Shown: one piece after another, positions 23,867-32,423 of the stretch
How positions within the stretch are numbered: position 1 is the first letter of the stretch
Layout: each line of letters starts with the position of its first letter
From: Bdellovibrionales bacterium
Lineage (GTDB): Bacteria > Bdellovibrionota > Bdellovibrionia > Bdellovibrionales > JAGQZY01
DNA: 43,625 nt
Reading direction: 5' to 3'
NCBI GenBank assembly: GCA_019750295.1
Contig: JAIEOS010000019.1
Location: 1 to 43,625, forward strand
Program-made: the position numbers and the translations under genes
The notes under the pieces: model-generated
What the model saw: the letters and a program-made list of their open reading frames with translations, nothing else
What the model was told of the DNA's origin: nothing
The model's database searches: none

Positions 23867-25234
23867 ATGAGTGTAAGCATTCAATTTTTAGGAGCCGCCA
23901 GTACGGTGACCGGGTCAAAGTACTCGGTGACTTACCAAGATCAAAAGGTTTTGGTGGATTGTGGGCTGTTCCAAGGCGTAAAGGCTCTTCGTCTAAAAAA
24001 TTGGGATTTGCCTGCTGAAAATCCCGCAGATATCGCTGCAGTTATTTTAACTCACGCTCACATTGATCACTCCGGTTTAATCCCTCGTCTCATTAACGAG
24101 GGATTTAGGGGTAAAATCTACGCCACATCGGCAACGACCGATGTGTGTGGGGTATTATTGCCGGACTGCGGATCGATCCTGGAGGAAGAGGCCAGCTATC
24201 TTAACAAATCGGGGAGAACAAAACACAAGCCTGCATTACCTCTGTTTACCGCGAAAGAGGCAGAAGCTTCTATGGCGTATTTTCATCAGGTTCCGTTTAA
24301 TATTACATTTAATGCAACAAAAGATATCAAAGTTGCTTTTCAGTATGCGGGTCATATTCTCGGTGCCTCGTCAGTTATTCTTGAGGTCGATGGGAAACGC
24401 ATTGGATTCACGGGAGATGTGGGACGAAACGACGATCCTCTTTTTTTTCCACCGGATAATTTACCCACCGTTGATTATTTGGTTACCGAATCTACCTATG
24501 GTGACCGTATTCACCCGGTAGAGGATTTATATCAAGTCGTGGAAAGCATTATAAATAAAACTGTACAAAGAGAAGGTGCGATCATTGTGCCGGCGTTTGC
24601 TGTAGGGCGGGCCCAAGCTTTAATGTATTTACTGTCTGTTTTGCGCCGAGAAAAGCGGATCCCCGATGTACCGATATATCTTAATAGTCCAATGGCGAAA
24701 ACTTTTAGTGAAATCTTCCGAAAATATCCAAACCTCCATCGCTTAACCGAAACAGAGTGCAAAGCGATCGACGAAATCATAACGATTGTTCAAACTACTG
24801 AGGCCTCTAAAGAACTAAATGAGAAAAAAGGTCCAATGATTATTATTTCTGCCAGCGGCATGCTGACCGGGGGCAGAGTCTTGCACCATTTAAAAGCCTT
24901 CGCCCCTTTTGCTAATAATACAATCATGCTCACTGGATTTCAGAGTGAGGGAACCCGAGGGGCTGCATTAAAGAACGGGGCAAAAGAAGTTAAAGTGCAT
25001 GGTTCCTATGTCCCCATCAGAGCTGAAGTCTGCTTGCTTGAGAGTATTTCGGCTCATGCCGATCATCTCGAGATGATGGATTGGTTTGAAAGATCAGGAA
25101 TTTCTCCAAAGAGAGTTTTTATTACCCACGGAGAATCCATTGCCTCTGACGAGTTCCGTAAGAGGTTGGAGGAAAAGTTTGGTTGGCAATGTACTGTCCC
25201 ACTTCATGGTGACACGGTTGTATTAGGAGAATAA
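23867..25234 (+). CDS. MBL-fold beta-CASP metallo-hydrolase (CPSF73-like RNase)
   Basis: The 455-residue protein has the full architecture: metallo-beta-lactamase domain with LTHAHIDHSG (His63, His65, Asp67, His68), GHILGASSVI and FTGDVGRNDDP, a beta-CASP domain (IIVPAFAVGRAQALMYLL, then YLNSPMA and IISASGMLTGGRVLHHL), and a C-terminal RMMBL segment ending in VFITHGE. Relatives are exo/endonucleases acting on RNA, such as CPSF73. Bacterial copies of this type are often near Usp genes and may act in stress-linked RNA turnover. It lies 10 bp after usp and directly before the P-loop gene. Confidence 0.9.
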   Translation: MSVSIQFLGAASTVTGSKYSVTYQDQKVLVDCGLFQGVKALRLKNWDLPAENPADIAAVILTHAHIDHSGLIPRLINEGFRGKIYATSATTDVCGVLLPDCGSILEEEASYLNKSGRTKHKPALPLFTAKEAEASMAYFHQVPFNITFNATKDIKVAFQYAGHILGASSVILEVDGKRIGFTGDVGRNDDPLFFPPDNLPTVDYLVTESTYGDRIHPVEDLYQVVESIINKTVQREGAIIVPAFAVGRAQALMYLLSVLRREKRIPDVPIYLNSPMAKTFSEIFRKYPNLHRLTETECKAIDEIITIVQTTEASKELNEKKGPMIIISASGMLTGGRVLHHLKAFAPFANNTIMLTGFQSEGTRGAALKNGAKEVKVHGSYVPIRAEVCLLESISAHADHLEMMDWFERSGISPKRVFITHGESIASDEFRKRLEEKFGWQCTVPLHGDTVVLGE

Positions 25235-25882
25235 ATGTTTAAATCAGCTATAGCCTGCGAAGGAAGTTGCTCCGGCCATGTAACAAAGATTCCGACGCAG
25301 TTTATCGTTATCACTGGTGGACCCGGAGTTGGGAAAACAGCGTTCCTCGAATATATAAGAAAAATTTCGTGCCGGCATACCGCAATCATTCCCGAGGCCG
25401 CATCGATCCTTTTTAGTGGGGGATTTTGGCGCCTCTCTTCTGAAACCGCCAAGATGGCGGTCCAGCGTGCGATCTATCACGTCCAAAATGAGATGCAGTC
25501 TCTCGTTATTGATGAAAAGTATTATTCGTGGGGGGTGTGTGATCGTGGAACTCTCGATGGACTGGCCTATTGGCCTAGATGTGAGGACGATTTCTTTAGT
25601 CAACTGAACACCAGCTTAAAAAAGGAATACTCTAAATACACGGGTGTCATTCACTTACGCTCCCCATTGAAGTTTACTTACTACAATCACGATAATCCCG
25701 TCAGAATTGAAAGTGCGAATCAAGCTTCGATCATTGATCGTCGGATTGCTGAACTGTGGCGCGATCATCCGAACTATTTTGAGGTTCAAGGGAAAAATAA
25801 TTTTTTTAAAAAATTAAATGACGCGAAGTTAATTTTAGATTCATTAATGAGAAGTAAAAATTCAGAGGTGATTTATGAGTGA
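25235..25882 (+). CDS. P-loop ATP-binding protein (AAA_28/NadR-like kinase fold)
   Basis: The 215-residue protein has a Walker A motif GGPGVGKT (residues 28-35) after FIVITG, AAIIPEAA-like strand-turn elements and VCDRGTLDGLAYWP, the DRG segment of the AAA_28 family. The family contains small kinase-like NTPases related to NadR. The N-terminal 20 residues contain two Cys. The start ATG directly follows the stop of the hydrolase gene, and the end overlaps the alcohol dehydrogenase gene by 8 bp, so it is an integral part of the operon. The substrate is unknown. Confidence 0.75.
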   Translation: MFKSAIACEGSCSGHVTKIPTQFIVITGGPGVGKTAFLEYIRKISCRHTAIIPEAASILFSGGFWRLSSETAKMAVQRAIYHVQNEMQSLVIDEKYYSWGVCDRGTLDGLAYWPRCEDDFFSQLNTSLKKEYSKYTGVIHLRSPLKFTYYNHDNPVRIESANQASIIDRRIAELWRDHPNYFEVQGKNNFFKKLNDAKLILDSLMRSKNSEVIYE

Positions 25883-26936
25883 CCGGATGATGAAGTCGTT
25901 GTGTTTTATTGCGCCAGGTAAGATTGAAATCTTAAAAAAACCTGTTCCAGTTCCGGGACCCACGCAAGCGCTTATCAAAATTACCCTTACGACGATTTGT
26001 GGAACAGATGTTCATATTTTGAAGGGCGAATATCCAGTGAAATCGGGCTTAACGATCGGTCACGAACCTGTAGGAATTATTGAAAGCCTTGGCAGCGAAG
26101 TTAAAGGTTTTTCTTTAGGTCAAAGAGTCATCGTCGGAGCTATTACTCCCTGCGGTCAGTGCTATTCCTGTCTTGATGGAATACACTCCCAGTGCGGTGG
26201 AAACGCTATGGGGGGTTGGAAGTTTGGTAATACAATTGACGGCGCTCAGGCCGAATATCTTCTCGTTCCGAATGCCATGGCAAATCTTTCCGTAATTCCA
26301 GATTCGCTTTCGGACAACGAGGTTTTGATGTGTCCAGATATTTTGAGTACAGGTTTGAGTGGAATTGAAAGTGGAAAAGTAAAGATCGGAGACACGGTGG
26401 CTATATTTGCCCAGGGGCCAATAGGTCTATGTGCGACGATTGGAGCCAAAGTGAGTGGAGCTAGCCAGATTATCACGGTGGATAACAATATAAAACGACT
26501 GTTGATATCTAAACAAATGGGGGCCGACGTCACCATTAATTTTTCTGAAAAAAATCCCGTAGCCGAAATATTAAGACTGACGAACGGGCGTGGCGTCGAC
26601 GTTGCCGTAGAGGCCCTCGGAAGTGAATCCACTTTTCAGTCCTGCTTAAGAGTCATTAAGCCAGGGGGTACAGTTTCGAGTCTTGGGGTCTATTCTCGGT
26701 CGATGGAGATTCCCCTAGACGCCTTTGCTGCAGGTCTAGGGGATCACAAAATCGTAACTACTCTTTGTCCTGGGGGTAAAGAGAGAATGCGTCGATTAAT
26801 GAATATGGTAAGTGCCCGCCGTATTCACCTCAAGCCGATGATTACGCATGAATTTTCATTAGACGAAATCATTTCAGCTTACGATCTCTTTTCTCACCAG
26901 AGAGACGGAGTTCTTAAGGTCGCTATTCGCCCGTAA
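25875..26936 (+). CDS. zinc-dependent medium-chain alcohol dehydrogenase
   Basis: The 353-residue protein has the catalytic zinc ligands Cys42 (CGTDVH), His63/Glu64 (GHEPVG) and the structural zinc cysteines 93, 96, 99 and 107. A Rossmann domain follows (AQGPIGLCATIGAKVSGA, then ITVDNN), with the Asp after the second strand favouring NAD+. It belongs to the isopropanol/sec-alcohol or threonine-dehydrogenase-like branch; the substrate is not clear. GAGG precedes ATG 25875. It is the last gene of the stress operon and probably regenerates NAD+ under reducing conditions (inference). Confidence 0.9.
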   Translation: MSDRMMKSLCFIAPGKIEILKKPVPVPGPTQALIKITLTTICGTDVHILKGEYPVKSGLTIGHEPVGIIESLGSEVKGFSLGQRVIVGAITPCGQCYSCLDGIHSQCGGNAMGGWKFGNTIDGAQAEYLLVPNAMANLSVIPDSLSDNEVLMCPDILSTGLSGIESGKVKIGDTVAIFAQGPIGLCATIGAKVSGASQIITVDNNIKRLLISKQMGADVTINFSEKNPVAEILRLTNGRGVDVAVEALGSESTFQSCLRVIKPGGTVSSLGVYSRSMEIPLDAFAAGLGDHKIVTTLCPGGKERMRRLMNMVSARRIHLKPMITHEFSLDEIISAYDLFSHQRDGVLKVAIRP

Positions 26937-27042
26937 GACAAGTTGTCCTCGACGATGACAGTCTGTCTCATCGAGGGCTGATGACTTTCTTGAAATTCAA
27001 TAAGTTCTATCTAAACAAGACATTTCTGGCACTTCGCTTGCT
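26937..27042 (+). promoter_or_regulatory. near-consensus sigma-54 promoter with two upstream palindromes
   Basis: TGGCACTTCGCTTGCT at 27027-27042 is almost the textbook -24/-12 element, with GG and GC 10 bases apart. Upstream are the perfect palindromes GACAAGTTGTC (26937-26947) and GACAGTCTGTC (26957-26967), centred 20 bp apart; the nearer is 66 bp from the first G. The predicted start is near 27053, upstream of a small ORF and the c-heme protein gene. This is the clearest sigma-54 site in the window. Confidence 0.8.
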
Positions 27043-27075
27043 AAGTAAAAGAAAGACACAGCAGAGGTGTAAAAG

Positions 27076-27186
27076 ATGTCTTGCATGATCCAAAAATTTT
27101 TTAAGGTTAAAAATATTTCACCAGTCTTTAGAAAGCACGCCCTAAGAACCTTGTTGTTCAATAGAAAGTTTGATGCCTATGAGTAA
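27076..27186 (+). CDS. possible 36-residue small protein ahead of the c-heme gene
   Basis: A short ORF runs from ATG 27076, preceded by GAGG (8 bp away), to TAA 27184-27186. It encodes a basic peptide (MSCMIQKFFKVKNISPVFRK...) with a Cys and no signal peptide. It begins about 23 bases into the predicted sigma-54 transcript and overlaps the start of the c-heme protein gene in another frame. It may be a real small protein, a leader peptide coupling translation of the next gene, or chance. Confidence 0.35.
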   Translation: MSCMIQKFFKVKNISPVFRKHALRTLLFNRKFDAYE

Positions 27187-28333
27187 ATTATTTTGTTTTT
27201 CCTTTTTTATCGTCATTGCATTTTCGGTGAGTGCAGATGATGTGAAAAGAACAGTTTGGATTGGAGAGATGAAAAATCTTTCGGCGGCTTTGGAGGATAT
27301 TTTACCAGAGGTGTTTAAACCAGACCCTAAAACCCCGCGCGAGATAGCTGAACTGAAGTCTAAGGCCAATAAGCTTTATGAAGTGTCAAAAAAAATCGAT
27401 CTTGGCAGTGCACATGGTGTTAAATCTCCGGAGGATGATCCATCTCTCGCATTTATTTCGGAATCCTTTCGGGACCAAATTGCACTTGTTAATAATGGCA
27501 TGCAGAACGGCTTTTATTCCTACTCAAAAAGTCAGCTCGGATCAGCAATATCCTATTGCATCGCCTGTCACACTCGAGATTCTACTGGAACTCAACTTCC
27601 CTTTGTTAGTGCTTTGTCGAAGGCTATGATTTCTGGATCATGGATAGATAAGGTTCGCCTCGAAGCCAGCCTGCGCCATTTTGATTCCGCTTACCATAAG
27701 GTAATGATTAAGCTTAAAAATCCTGATGTCCTGAGAACTCACAAAACCGGTCTAGAGCCCGCGATTAACATCGCCTTGATGATTGCGGTCAGAGTTAAAA
27801 AGAGCCCCGAGCATGCACTTTTAATCTGTAAAAAAATTAGAGAAACGGACCATTTAAATACCGCACTTAAAGACAAGGCCATAATTTGGGAAAACGATAT
27901 TCGAAAATGGCAAAAAGAAGGGCCCTTCGAATTTACTACCGAGGATCAGCTTTTAAAGAAAGTAAAACGGCTCATAGGTTTAAATGACGATAACACGCAC
28001 CGGGTGGTCTATACGGGAGAGGTAAATTATTTAATCGCTACGGAACTTATGCATACTTACTTCAAGCGATTTCCAAAGCCAGAAAATTTAGCTGAGGCGC
28101 TCTACATTACTGGACTCTGTTATGAAGCCATCAACGAAATGACCTTCTGGGATATTCACGAAAAGTATTACGAAAAGTGCCTTAAGACAAAGCCTAAGTC
28201 AGCGATCGGCCTTCGGTGTTTCAAAGCATACAAGGAAAGTGTTGAGTTAGGATATACAGGGAGCGGCGGCAAAAGGCTTCCCTACTTGGTCGAGGAAAAG
28301 CTTAAGTCGCTCGAGAAAATGGTGATTCCATGA
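27173..28333 (+). CDS. periplasmic c-type heme protein with helical C-terminal domain
   Basis: The 386-residue protein has a signal peptide (MPMSKLFCFSFFIVIAFSVSA) and one heme-attachment motif, CIACH, at residues 129-133. The rest is helical; the region LAEALYITGLCYEAINEM, then ...YYEKCLKTKPKSAIGLRCF near the C-terminus looks like TPR helices. No complete cytochrome c domain of known type is recognised. It may be an electron carrier or redox sensor in the periplasm. ATG 27179 is an alternative start. The gene is under the strong sigma-54 site at 27027, and the next gene overlaps its stop (ATGA). Confidence 0.7.
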   Translation: MPMSKLFCFSFFIVIAFSVSADDVKRTVWIGEMKNLSAALEDILPEVFKPDPKTPREIAELKSKANKLYEVSKKIDLGSAHGVKSPEDDPSLAFISESFRDQIALVNNGMQNGFYSYSKSQLGSAISYCIACHTRDSTGTQLPFVSALSKAMISGSWIDKVRLEASLRHFDSAYHKVMIKLKNPDVLRTHKTGLEPAINIALMIAVRVKKSPEHALLICKKIRETDHLNTALKDKAIIWENDIRKWQKEGPFEFTTEDQLLKKVKRLIGLNDDNTHRVVYTGEVNYLIATELMHTYFKRFPKPENLAEALYITGLCYEAINEMTFWDIHEKYYEKCLKTKPKSAIGLRCFKAYKESVELGYTGSGGKRLPYLVEEKLKSLEKMVIP

Positions 28334-28761
28334 CACTTACTCAGCTAATTAAGATACCCCTAGTTCTTGGTCTTCTCTCGGCAACAACGCTAGCCTTAGC
28401 GCAAATTAGGCCTTATGATCCCAATCCCTCGGATTTAACTGCTCTCAGTCGCCAGGGAGATTTGTTTTCGGTCAGGTTAGTGCCCGGCAGTCCACTCAAA
28501 ATATTTGTGTTCGGGCGGGAAGAAGCAGAGCTGGATCTATCTAACGTTAAAATTAATGGAACTTATGATCTTTCAGGGGTGTCTCTGCGCCTGGAAAAGA
28601 TCAATCCGAAGCGCAAGGTACTAAAGATTACCAGACGCGAAAAACATTTCGAAGCTCAAAATTTTGGAGAGGTAAACCCGGTGGTCTTAGAGCTTACGAT
28701 CAGTTCCAAGAAAAAATCGGAAAAGTTTATATTTGAGGTTAAGACCCCGCCGATGCCTTAG
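28330..28761 (+). CDS. secreted beta-rich protein paired with the c-heme protein
   Basis: The 143-residue protein has a signal peptide (KIPLVLGLLSATTLALAQ, cleavage near residue 25) and a mature part of alternating beta strands (LFSVRLVPGSPLKIFVFGRE, then ...VVLELTISSKKKSEKFIFEV), like a small Ig-type or periplasmic sheet domain. No family is recognised. Its ATG overlaps the stop of the c-heme gene by 4 bp, indicating co-translation and probably a joint function. It converges with the channel gene. Confidence 0.6.
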   Translation: MTLTQLIKIPLVLGLLSATTLALAQIRPYDPNPSDLTALSRQGDLFSVRLVPGSPLKIFVFGREEAELDLSNVKINGTYDLSGVSLRLEKINPKRKVLKITRREKHFEAQNFGEVNPVVLELTISSKKKSEKFIFEVKTPPMP

Positions 28762-28773
28762 TTTAAGTCGGTT

Positions 28774-29208
28774 TTAATTTCTTTGGAGGTCTTCCAGTTC
28801 TTTTTCGACTTGATGAATATCGTTCTCTAAAGAGGACAATTCAGGGGTGATCAGAGCAGAAACCAAAAATGCCATATAGGACCACAGAAAGAGTGTGCCA
28901 CCTAACATTAAAATGAGAATGGTCAATTTGCCGGCGAAAGTGAAAGCCTCATTGTTGCTGTAGCCGATCGTCGTAACAATACCCGTGCTCCAAAGGAGAC
29001 AATCCATTAGCGACAACGGGTGCTTGCGATAGGGAGTTTCAAATATATAAAAAGATAAAGTGCCCGCAATTATCATGCTATTCCCGCACACGGTAAGCAC
29101 CCAAAAAAAAGGGTGTTTCAAAAGGGCCGTCAGCCTTCTTTTGTATTTAGTTCTAAAGCATTTCCTCATAAGTTGCTTACGAGGAAATAAAGCTTTTGTT
29201 TTTTGCAT
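28774..29208 (-). CDS. two-span potassium-channel-like protein
   Basis: The 144-residue protein has a basic N-terminus, helix 1 (FFWVLTVCGNSMIIAGTLSF), a pore segment with TTIGYSNNEA (residues 79-88), helix 2 and a C-terminal coiled coil of about 20 residues. This is the Ion_trans_2/KcsA-like architecture. The filter reads TIGYS where K+ channels normally have T(V/I)GYG, so the last Gly is replaced by Ser; selectivity may differ. It lies 16 bp after the CBS gene on the same strand and likely shares its sigma-54 promoter. Confidence 0.75.
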   Translation of the reverse strand: MQKTKALFPRKQLMRKCFRTKYKRRLTALLKHPFFWVLTVCGNSMIIAGTLSFYIFETPYRKHPLSLMDCLLWSTGIVTTIGYSNNEAFTFAGKLTILILMLGGTLFLWSYMAFLVSALITPELSSLENDIHQVEKELEDLQRN

Positions 29209-29224
29209 GAAACGGGAACTCCAA

Positions 29225-29632
29225 CTAATTTTTGAGTCGCGTTTCTAAAAGATCTGAAAGCGCGTTATAGGCATCAATTTCGGTAAAGATTCCTACAAGT
29301 TTACCGTTATCCACGACCAAGGCGCAGCCGTACTTTTTTTCTGCCATATGACTTACCACCTCATTCAGAGGAGCCGTCGGCGTCGTATGATAAGGGTCGG
29401 CAGTGTAAGCGTCTTCTACCGTCAGAGTCTCGGCGTTTGTTTCTGCGAATTGCAGAATAAAGTTAATATCCCTTTCGGTAATAACACCTACCAGTTTACC
29501 CCCTCGGAGTACGGGAAGATGCCGCAGATGTAGTTTCTTCATAAACTCTTGCGCTTTAGAAATGGGTTGGTCGGCGCCGATGGATTTAGGTACAAAAGTC
29601 ATATATTTTTGGATCTGGGGTATTGCTTTCAT
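29225..29632 (-). CDS. CBS-domain pair protein
   Basis: The 135-residue protein consists of two CBS motifs: MTFVPKSIGADQPISKAQEF with LPVLRGGKLVGVITERDIN, then VEDAYTADPYHTTPTAPLNE with GCALVVDNGKLVGIFTEIDA. CBS pairs bind AMP/ATP or SAM and report energy state. It is followed by the channel-like gene, so it may gate or regulate that channel. AAGGAG precedes ATG 29632, and a sigma-54 site with two perfect palindromes lies upstream. Confidence 0.85.
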   Translation of the reverse strand: MKAIPQIQKYMTFVPKSIGADQPISKAQEFMKKLHLRHLPVLRGGKLVGVITERDINFILQFAETNAETLTVEDAYTADPYHTTPTAPLNEVVSHMAEKKYGCALVVDNGKLVGIFTEIDAYNALSDLLETRLKN

Positions 29633-29660
29633 AAAATCTCCTTGTTAGTTCTGTCGTTCA

Positions 29661-29759
29661 TCGCAAAGACCCTGCCAGACTCACCAAGGCTACAGCAGCA
29701 TAGGCCTCAAATTTCGTGACAACTTGTCAATTGAGAACTAATCAGGGGGACAACTTGTC
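29661..29759 (-). promoter_or_regulatory. sigma-54 promoter and two perfect palindromes for the CBS-channel operon
   Basis: On the minus strand TGGCAGGGTCTTTGCG (plus 29662-29677) has GG and GC 10 bases apart. Two identical GACAACTTGTC palindromes lie upstream at 29718-29728 (extended to TGACAACTTGTCA) and 29749-29759, centred 31 bp apart; the nearer is 47 bp from the first G of the -24 element. The sites also lie upstream of the divergent sigma-54 regulator and may serve both directions. Confidence 0.75.
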
Positions 29760-29860
29760 TTACTCTTTCTCTGAATATCTTCTTCCTGCGCTGGCGAGTA
29801 CTACAGAGCATTTAGCTGTTAAAGCTCAGCCATTTGTTGACCCTTTCTCAAGCTCTTAAA

Positions 29861-29876
29861 TGGCATAAAAGTTGTA
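29861..29876 (+). promoter_or_regulatory. possible sigma-54 promoter of the regulator operon
   Basis: TGGCATAAAAGTTGTA has the -24 TGGCA and -12 TTG but GT in place of GC. The predicted start, near 29887, is just upstream of the AAGGA and ATG of the regulator gene. The shared palindromes at 29718 and 29749 lie 139 and 108 bp upstream, so autoactivation is possible. Confidence 0.35.
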
Positions 29877-29905
29877 ATGATTTGGCTTACAAAGTAAGGA
29901 TGATT

Positions 29906-31312
29906 ATGAAAAGAACACTTAAAATTGCTGTTGTTGATGATGATGTTGAAATGGGCCGAGTTGTAAAAGATCTCCTTACGGAGGAAGGCTGCGACGTTTC
30001 CCAATACTTATCGGCAGCGGAGGCTTTAGTAAAGTTCCAATCCGAAGTTCCCCATATCCTTATTACTGATCATAAAATGAAAGATATTGATGGCCTCATG
30101 TTTCTTAAAAAAGTCCAGAAGGACTATCCGTCTGTGGTTTCTATTATGATGACGGCCTTTGGTTCTATAGAAACGGCCATATTGGCCATGAAGGCGGGAG
30201 CTTATCATTATATCGTGAAACCTTTTAAGAACGACGAACTGAGCCTGCTGGTCAAAAGAGCGAGTGAAAAGGTCCATCTCAAAGAGGAGAATGCAAGTTT
30301 AAGAAAAGAGCTCAATAAAAGTTTTTCGTTAGACTTAATCGTAGGCAAAGGCCCCGCAATGTCGGCGGTATTTGAGTTGATAAAGATTGTGTCGCCAGCT
30401 TCGGCAAGTGTGATGATTAGTGGAGAAAGTGGTTCTGGAAAAGAGCTTATAGCTAAAGCCCTCCATAATTTAAGTTTGAGGAAAAATAAAGCATTTGTTC
30501 CTATCAACTGTGCGGCGATTCCCGAACACCTGCTCGAGAGCGAACTGTTTGGCCATATCAAAGGATCGTTTACCGGTGCTATTGCGGATAAGAAGGGTTT
30601 ATTCGAGGAGGCTAATGGTGGCACTCTTTTTCTCGATGAGATTGGTGATATGAGTCTTCACCTTCAGGCTAAACTCTTAAGGGTTCTCCAGGAAAAAGAA
30701 ATACGGGCAGTTGGTGGTAATCAAACAAAAAGTATAGATGTCCGCGTTCTGGCAGCCACTCACCGAGACCTTAAACAGATGGCTAAGGAAGGAAAGTTTC
30801 GCGAGGATCTTTTTTATAGATTAAACGTGGTTCCGATCAGAGTTCCTCCCCTAAGGGAGCGACGTGAAGATATTCCGTTATTAGTTAATTCATTTATCGA
30901 AAAGTTTTCTGCAAGGAATAACTCGAATGTGAGGAGCATATCGAATGAAGCGCTCGCTCTGTTAATAGCGCACCCGTGGCCGGGGAATGTTCGCGAACTC
31001 GAAAATGTCATCGAGCGTGCAATCGTTCTTACTCCTGGGACCATCATCGAGAAATCCGCAGTATTGGGTAGCGCGTTGGAGGAGGCACAACAAAATTTGG
31101 AGCAACTTCACTCCGACCGTCCTACATTGGAGAAGCTCGAAGAGCGCTACATTAAATTAATATTAGGGGAGACAGAAAATAGAAAAGACGAGGCTTCGAA
31201 AGTGCTAGGAATAAGTCGCCGGACTTTATACCGCAAGGAGCAGCTTTACGGACTACTCACTTCTGACGCGATTGAGCCTACCGAGGATAGTTATGAAAAA
31301 GAATCTATCTAG
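29906..31312 (+). CDS. sigma-54-dependent response regulator (NtrC family)
   Basis: The 468-residue protein has a receiver domain (Asp11-13; phospho-acceptor Asp55 in LITDHKMK; KPF near 105), an AAA+ domain (Walker A GESGSGKE 173-180; sigma-54 contact loop GSFTGA 220-225; Walker B LFLDEIGD) and a Fis-type helix-turn-helix at the end (DEASKVLGISRRTLYRKEQL). The frame extends upstream to 29834, but AAGGA at 29896-29900 fits ATG 29906. It heads a four-gene signalling operon and is the obvious candidate to bind the GACAAnTTGTC palindromes and activate the surrounding sigma-54 promoters. Confidence 0.9.
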   Translation: MKRTLKIAVVDDDVEMGRVVKDLLTEEGCDVSQYLSAAEALVKFQSEVPHILITDHKMKDIDGLMFLKKVQKDYPSVVSIMMTAFGSIETAILAMKAGAYHYIVKPFKNDELSLLVKRASEKVHLKEENASLRKELNKSFSLDLIVGKGPAMSAVFELIKIVSPASASVMISGESGSGKELIAKALHNLSLRKNKAFVPINCAAIPEHLLESELFGHIKGSFTGAIADKKGLFEEANGGTLFLDEIGDMSLHLQAKLLRVLQEKEIRAVGGNQTKSIDVRVLAATHRDLKQMAKEGKFREDLFYRLNVVPIRVPPLRERREDIPLLVNSFIEKFSARNNSNVRSISNEALALLIAHPWPGNVRELENVIERAIVLTPGTIIEKSAVLGSALEEAQQNLEQLHSDRPTLEKLEERYIKLILGETENRKDEASKVLGISRRTLYRKEQLYGLLTSDAIEPTEDSYEKESI

Positions 31313-32417
31313 TCTAGATCTCGCAGAGTTGAGGTCGGCTATTGATGAGGCGGCCATTGTGGCTGTGACCGACAAACAGGGGATCATTACCTACGTCAAT
31401 AACAAATTCTGTGCGATTTCGAAATATTCCGAAGAAGAGCTCCTTGGGAACACCCACCGTATCATCAATTCACACCATCATCCGCGCGAATTTTTTATTA
31501 ATATGTGGAAGACCATTTCTCAAGGGCAGACTTGGGAGGGGGAAATCCAGAATCGAGCAAAAGATGGATCATATTATTGGGTGAATACGACCATCGTTCC
31601 CTTTATGGATGAGAACGGTCAACCTCTCAAATATGTAGCTGTTCGCTATGACATCACTCAACGGAAACTGGCGGACGAACAGTTAAAAATATATGCAAAA
31701 AAATTAGAGGTGAGTAATCAGGAGCTCCAGGAGTTTGCTTCGGTGGCCGCTCATGATCTACAAGAGCCCCTTAGAAAAATTCAATCATTTTCCGACCGTG
31801 TAAAGTCAAAAACTAACGGATTGCTCAATCAGGAGACCACTGATTATTTAGATCGTATCCAATCTTCTGCTCGACGAATGCAGATTCTCATTAATGACTT
31901 ACTCACCTACTCACGAGTGACAACGAAGGCTAAGCCATTTAGCACTTTATCTTTAAATCATATTCTAGATCAGGTGTGTGCCGATTTAGAGATAAGGATT
32001 GAACAAAGTGGAGCGAAAGTGAATGTGTCTGACTTGCCTTCTATCGATGCTGATCCCACCCAAATGCAACAGCTGTTTCAAAATTTAATAAGTAATGCTT
32101 TAAAGTTTCAGCTCCCGGGACAAGCGCCTCTCGTGGAGATTTCAGGGAGGATCGTTGAGTCATCTATTCTTGGCGAGCATGCCGCTTGCGAAATCGAAGT
32201 GAAAGATAATGGGATTGGTTTTGATCAAAAATATACGGATCGAATTTTTACGATCTTCCAACGTTTACATGGAAGGCATGAGTACGAGGGGACCGGAATC
32301 GGTCTTGCAATTTGTCGCAAAATTGTTGATCGGCACGGCGGTACTCTCACGGCGATTTCCCGGTTAGGTGAGGGAGCGCGATTTCTAATTACGTTACCCA
32401 TAAAACATAAGCAGTGA
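31293..32417 (+). CDS. cytosolic PAS-domain histidine kinase
   Basis: The 374-residue protein has a PAS domain (residues 14-125: AIVAVTDKQGIITYVNNKFC, then HRIINSHHHPREFF and a PAC segment), an H-box FASVAAHDLQEPLRKIQSF with His154, and an HATPase domain (LFQNLISNALKF, DNGIGF, GTGIGLAI). It lacks membrane spans. A PAS with HHHPREFF is similar to Aer/NifL-like redox or ligand-sensing PAS domains. The start ATG 31293 lies inside the end of the regulator gene (20-bp overlap) behind GAGG. It is probably the kinase for the sigma-54 regulator. Confidence 0.9.
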   Translation: MKKNLSSLDLAELRSAIDEAAIVAVTDKQGIITYVNNKFCAISKYSEEELLGNTHRIINSHHHPREFFINMWKTISQGQTWEGEIQNRAKDGSYYWVNTTIVPFMDENGQPLKYVAVRYDITQRKLADEQLKIYAKKLEVSNQELQEFASVAAHDLQEPLRKIQSFSDRVKSKTNGLLNQETTDYLDRIQSSARRMQILINDLLTYSRVTTKAKPFSTLSLNHILDQVCADLEIRIEQSGAKVNVSDLPSIDADPTQMQQLFQNLISNALKFQLPGQAPLVEISGRIVESSILGEHAACEIEVKDNGIGFDQKYTDRIFTIFQRLHGRHEYEGTGIGLAICRKIVDRHGGTLTAISRLGEGARFLITLPIKHKQ

Positions 32418-32423
32418 GGATCT

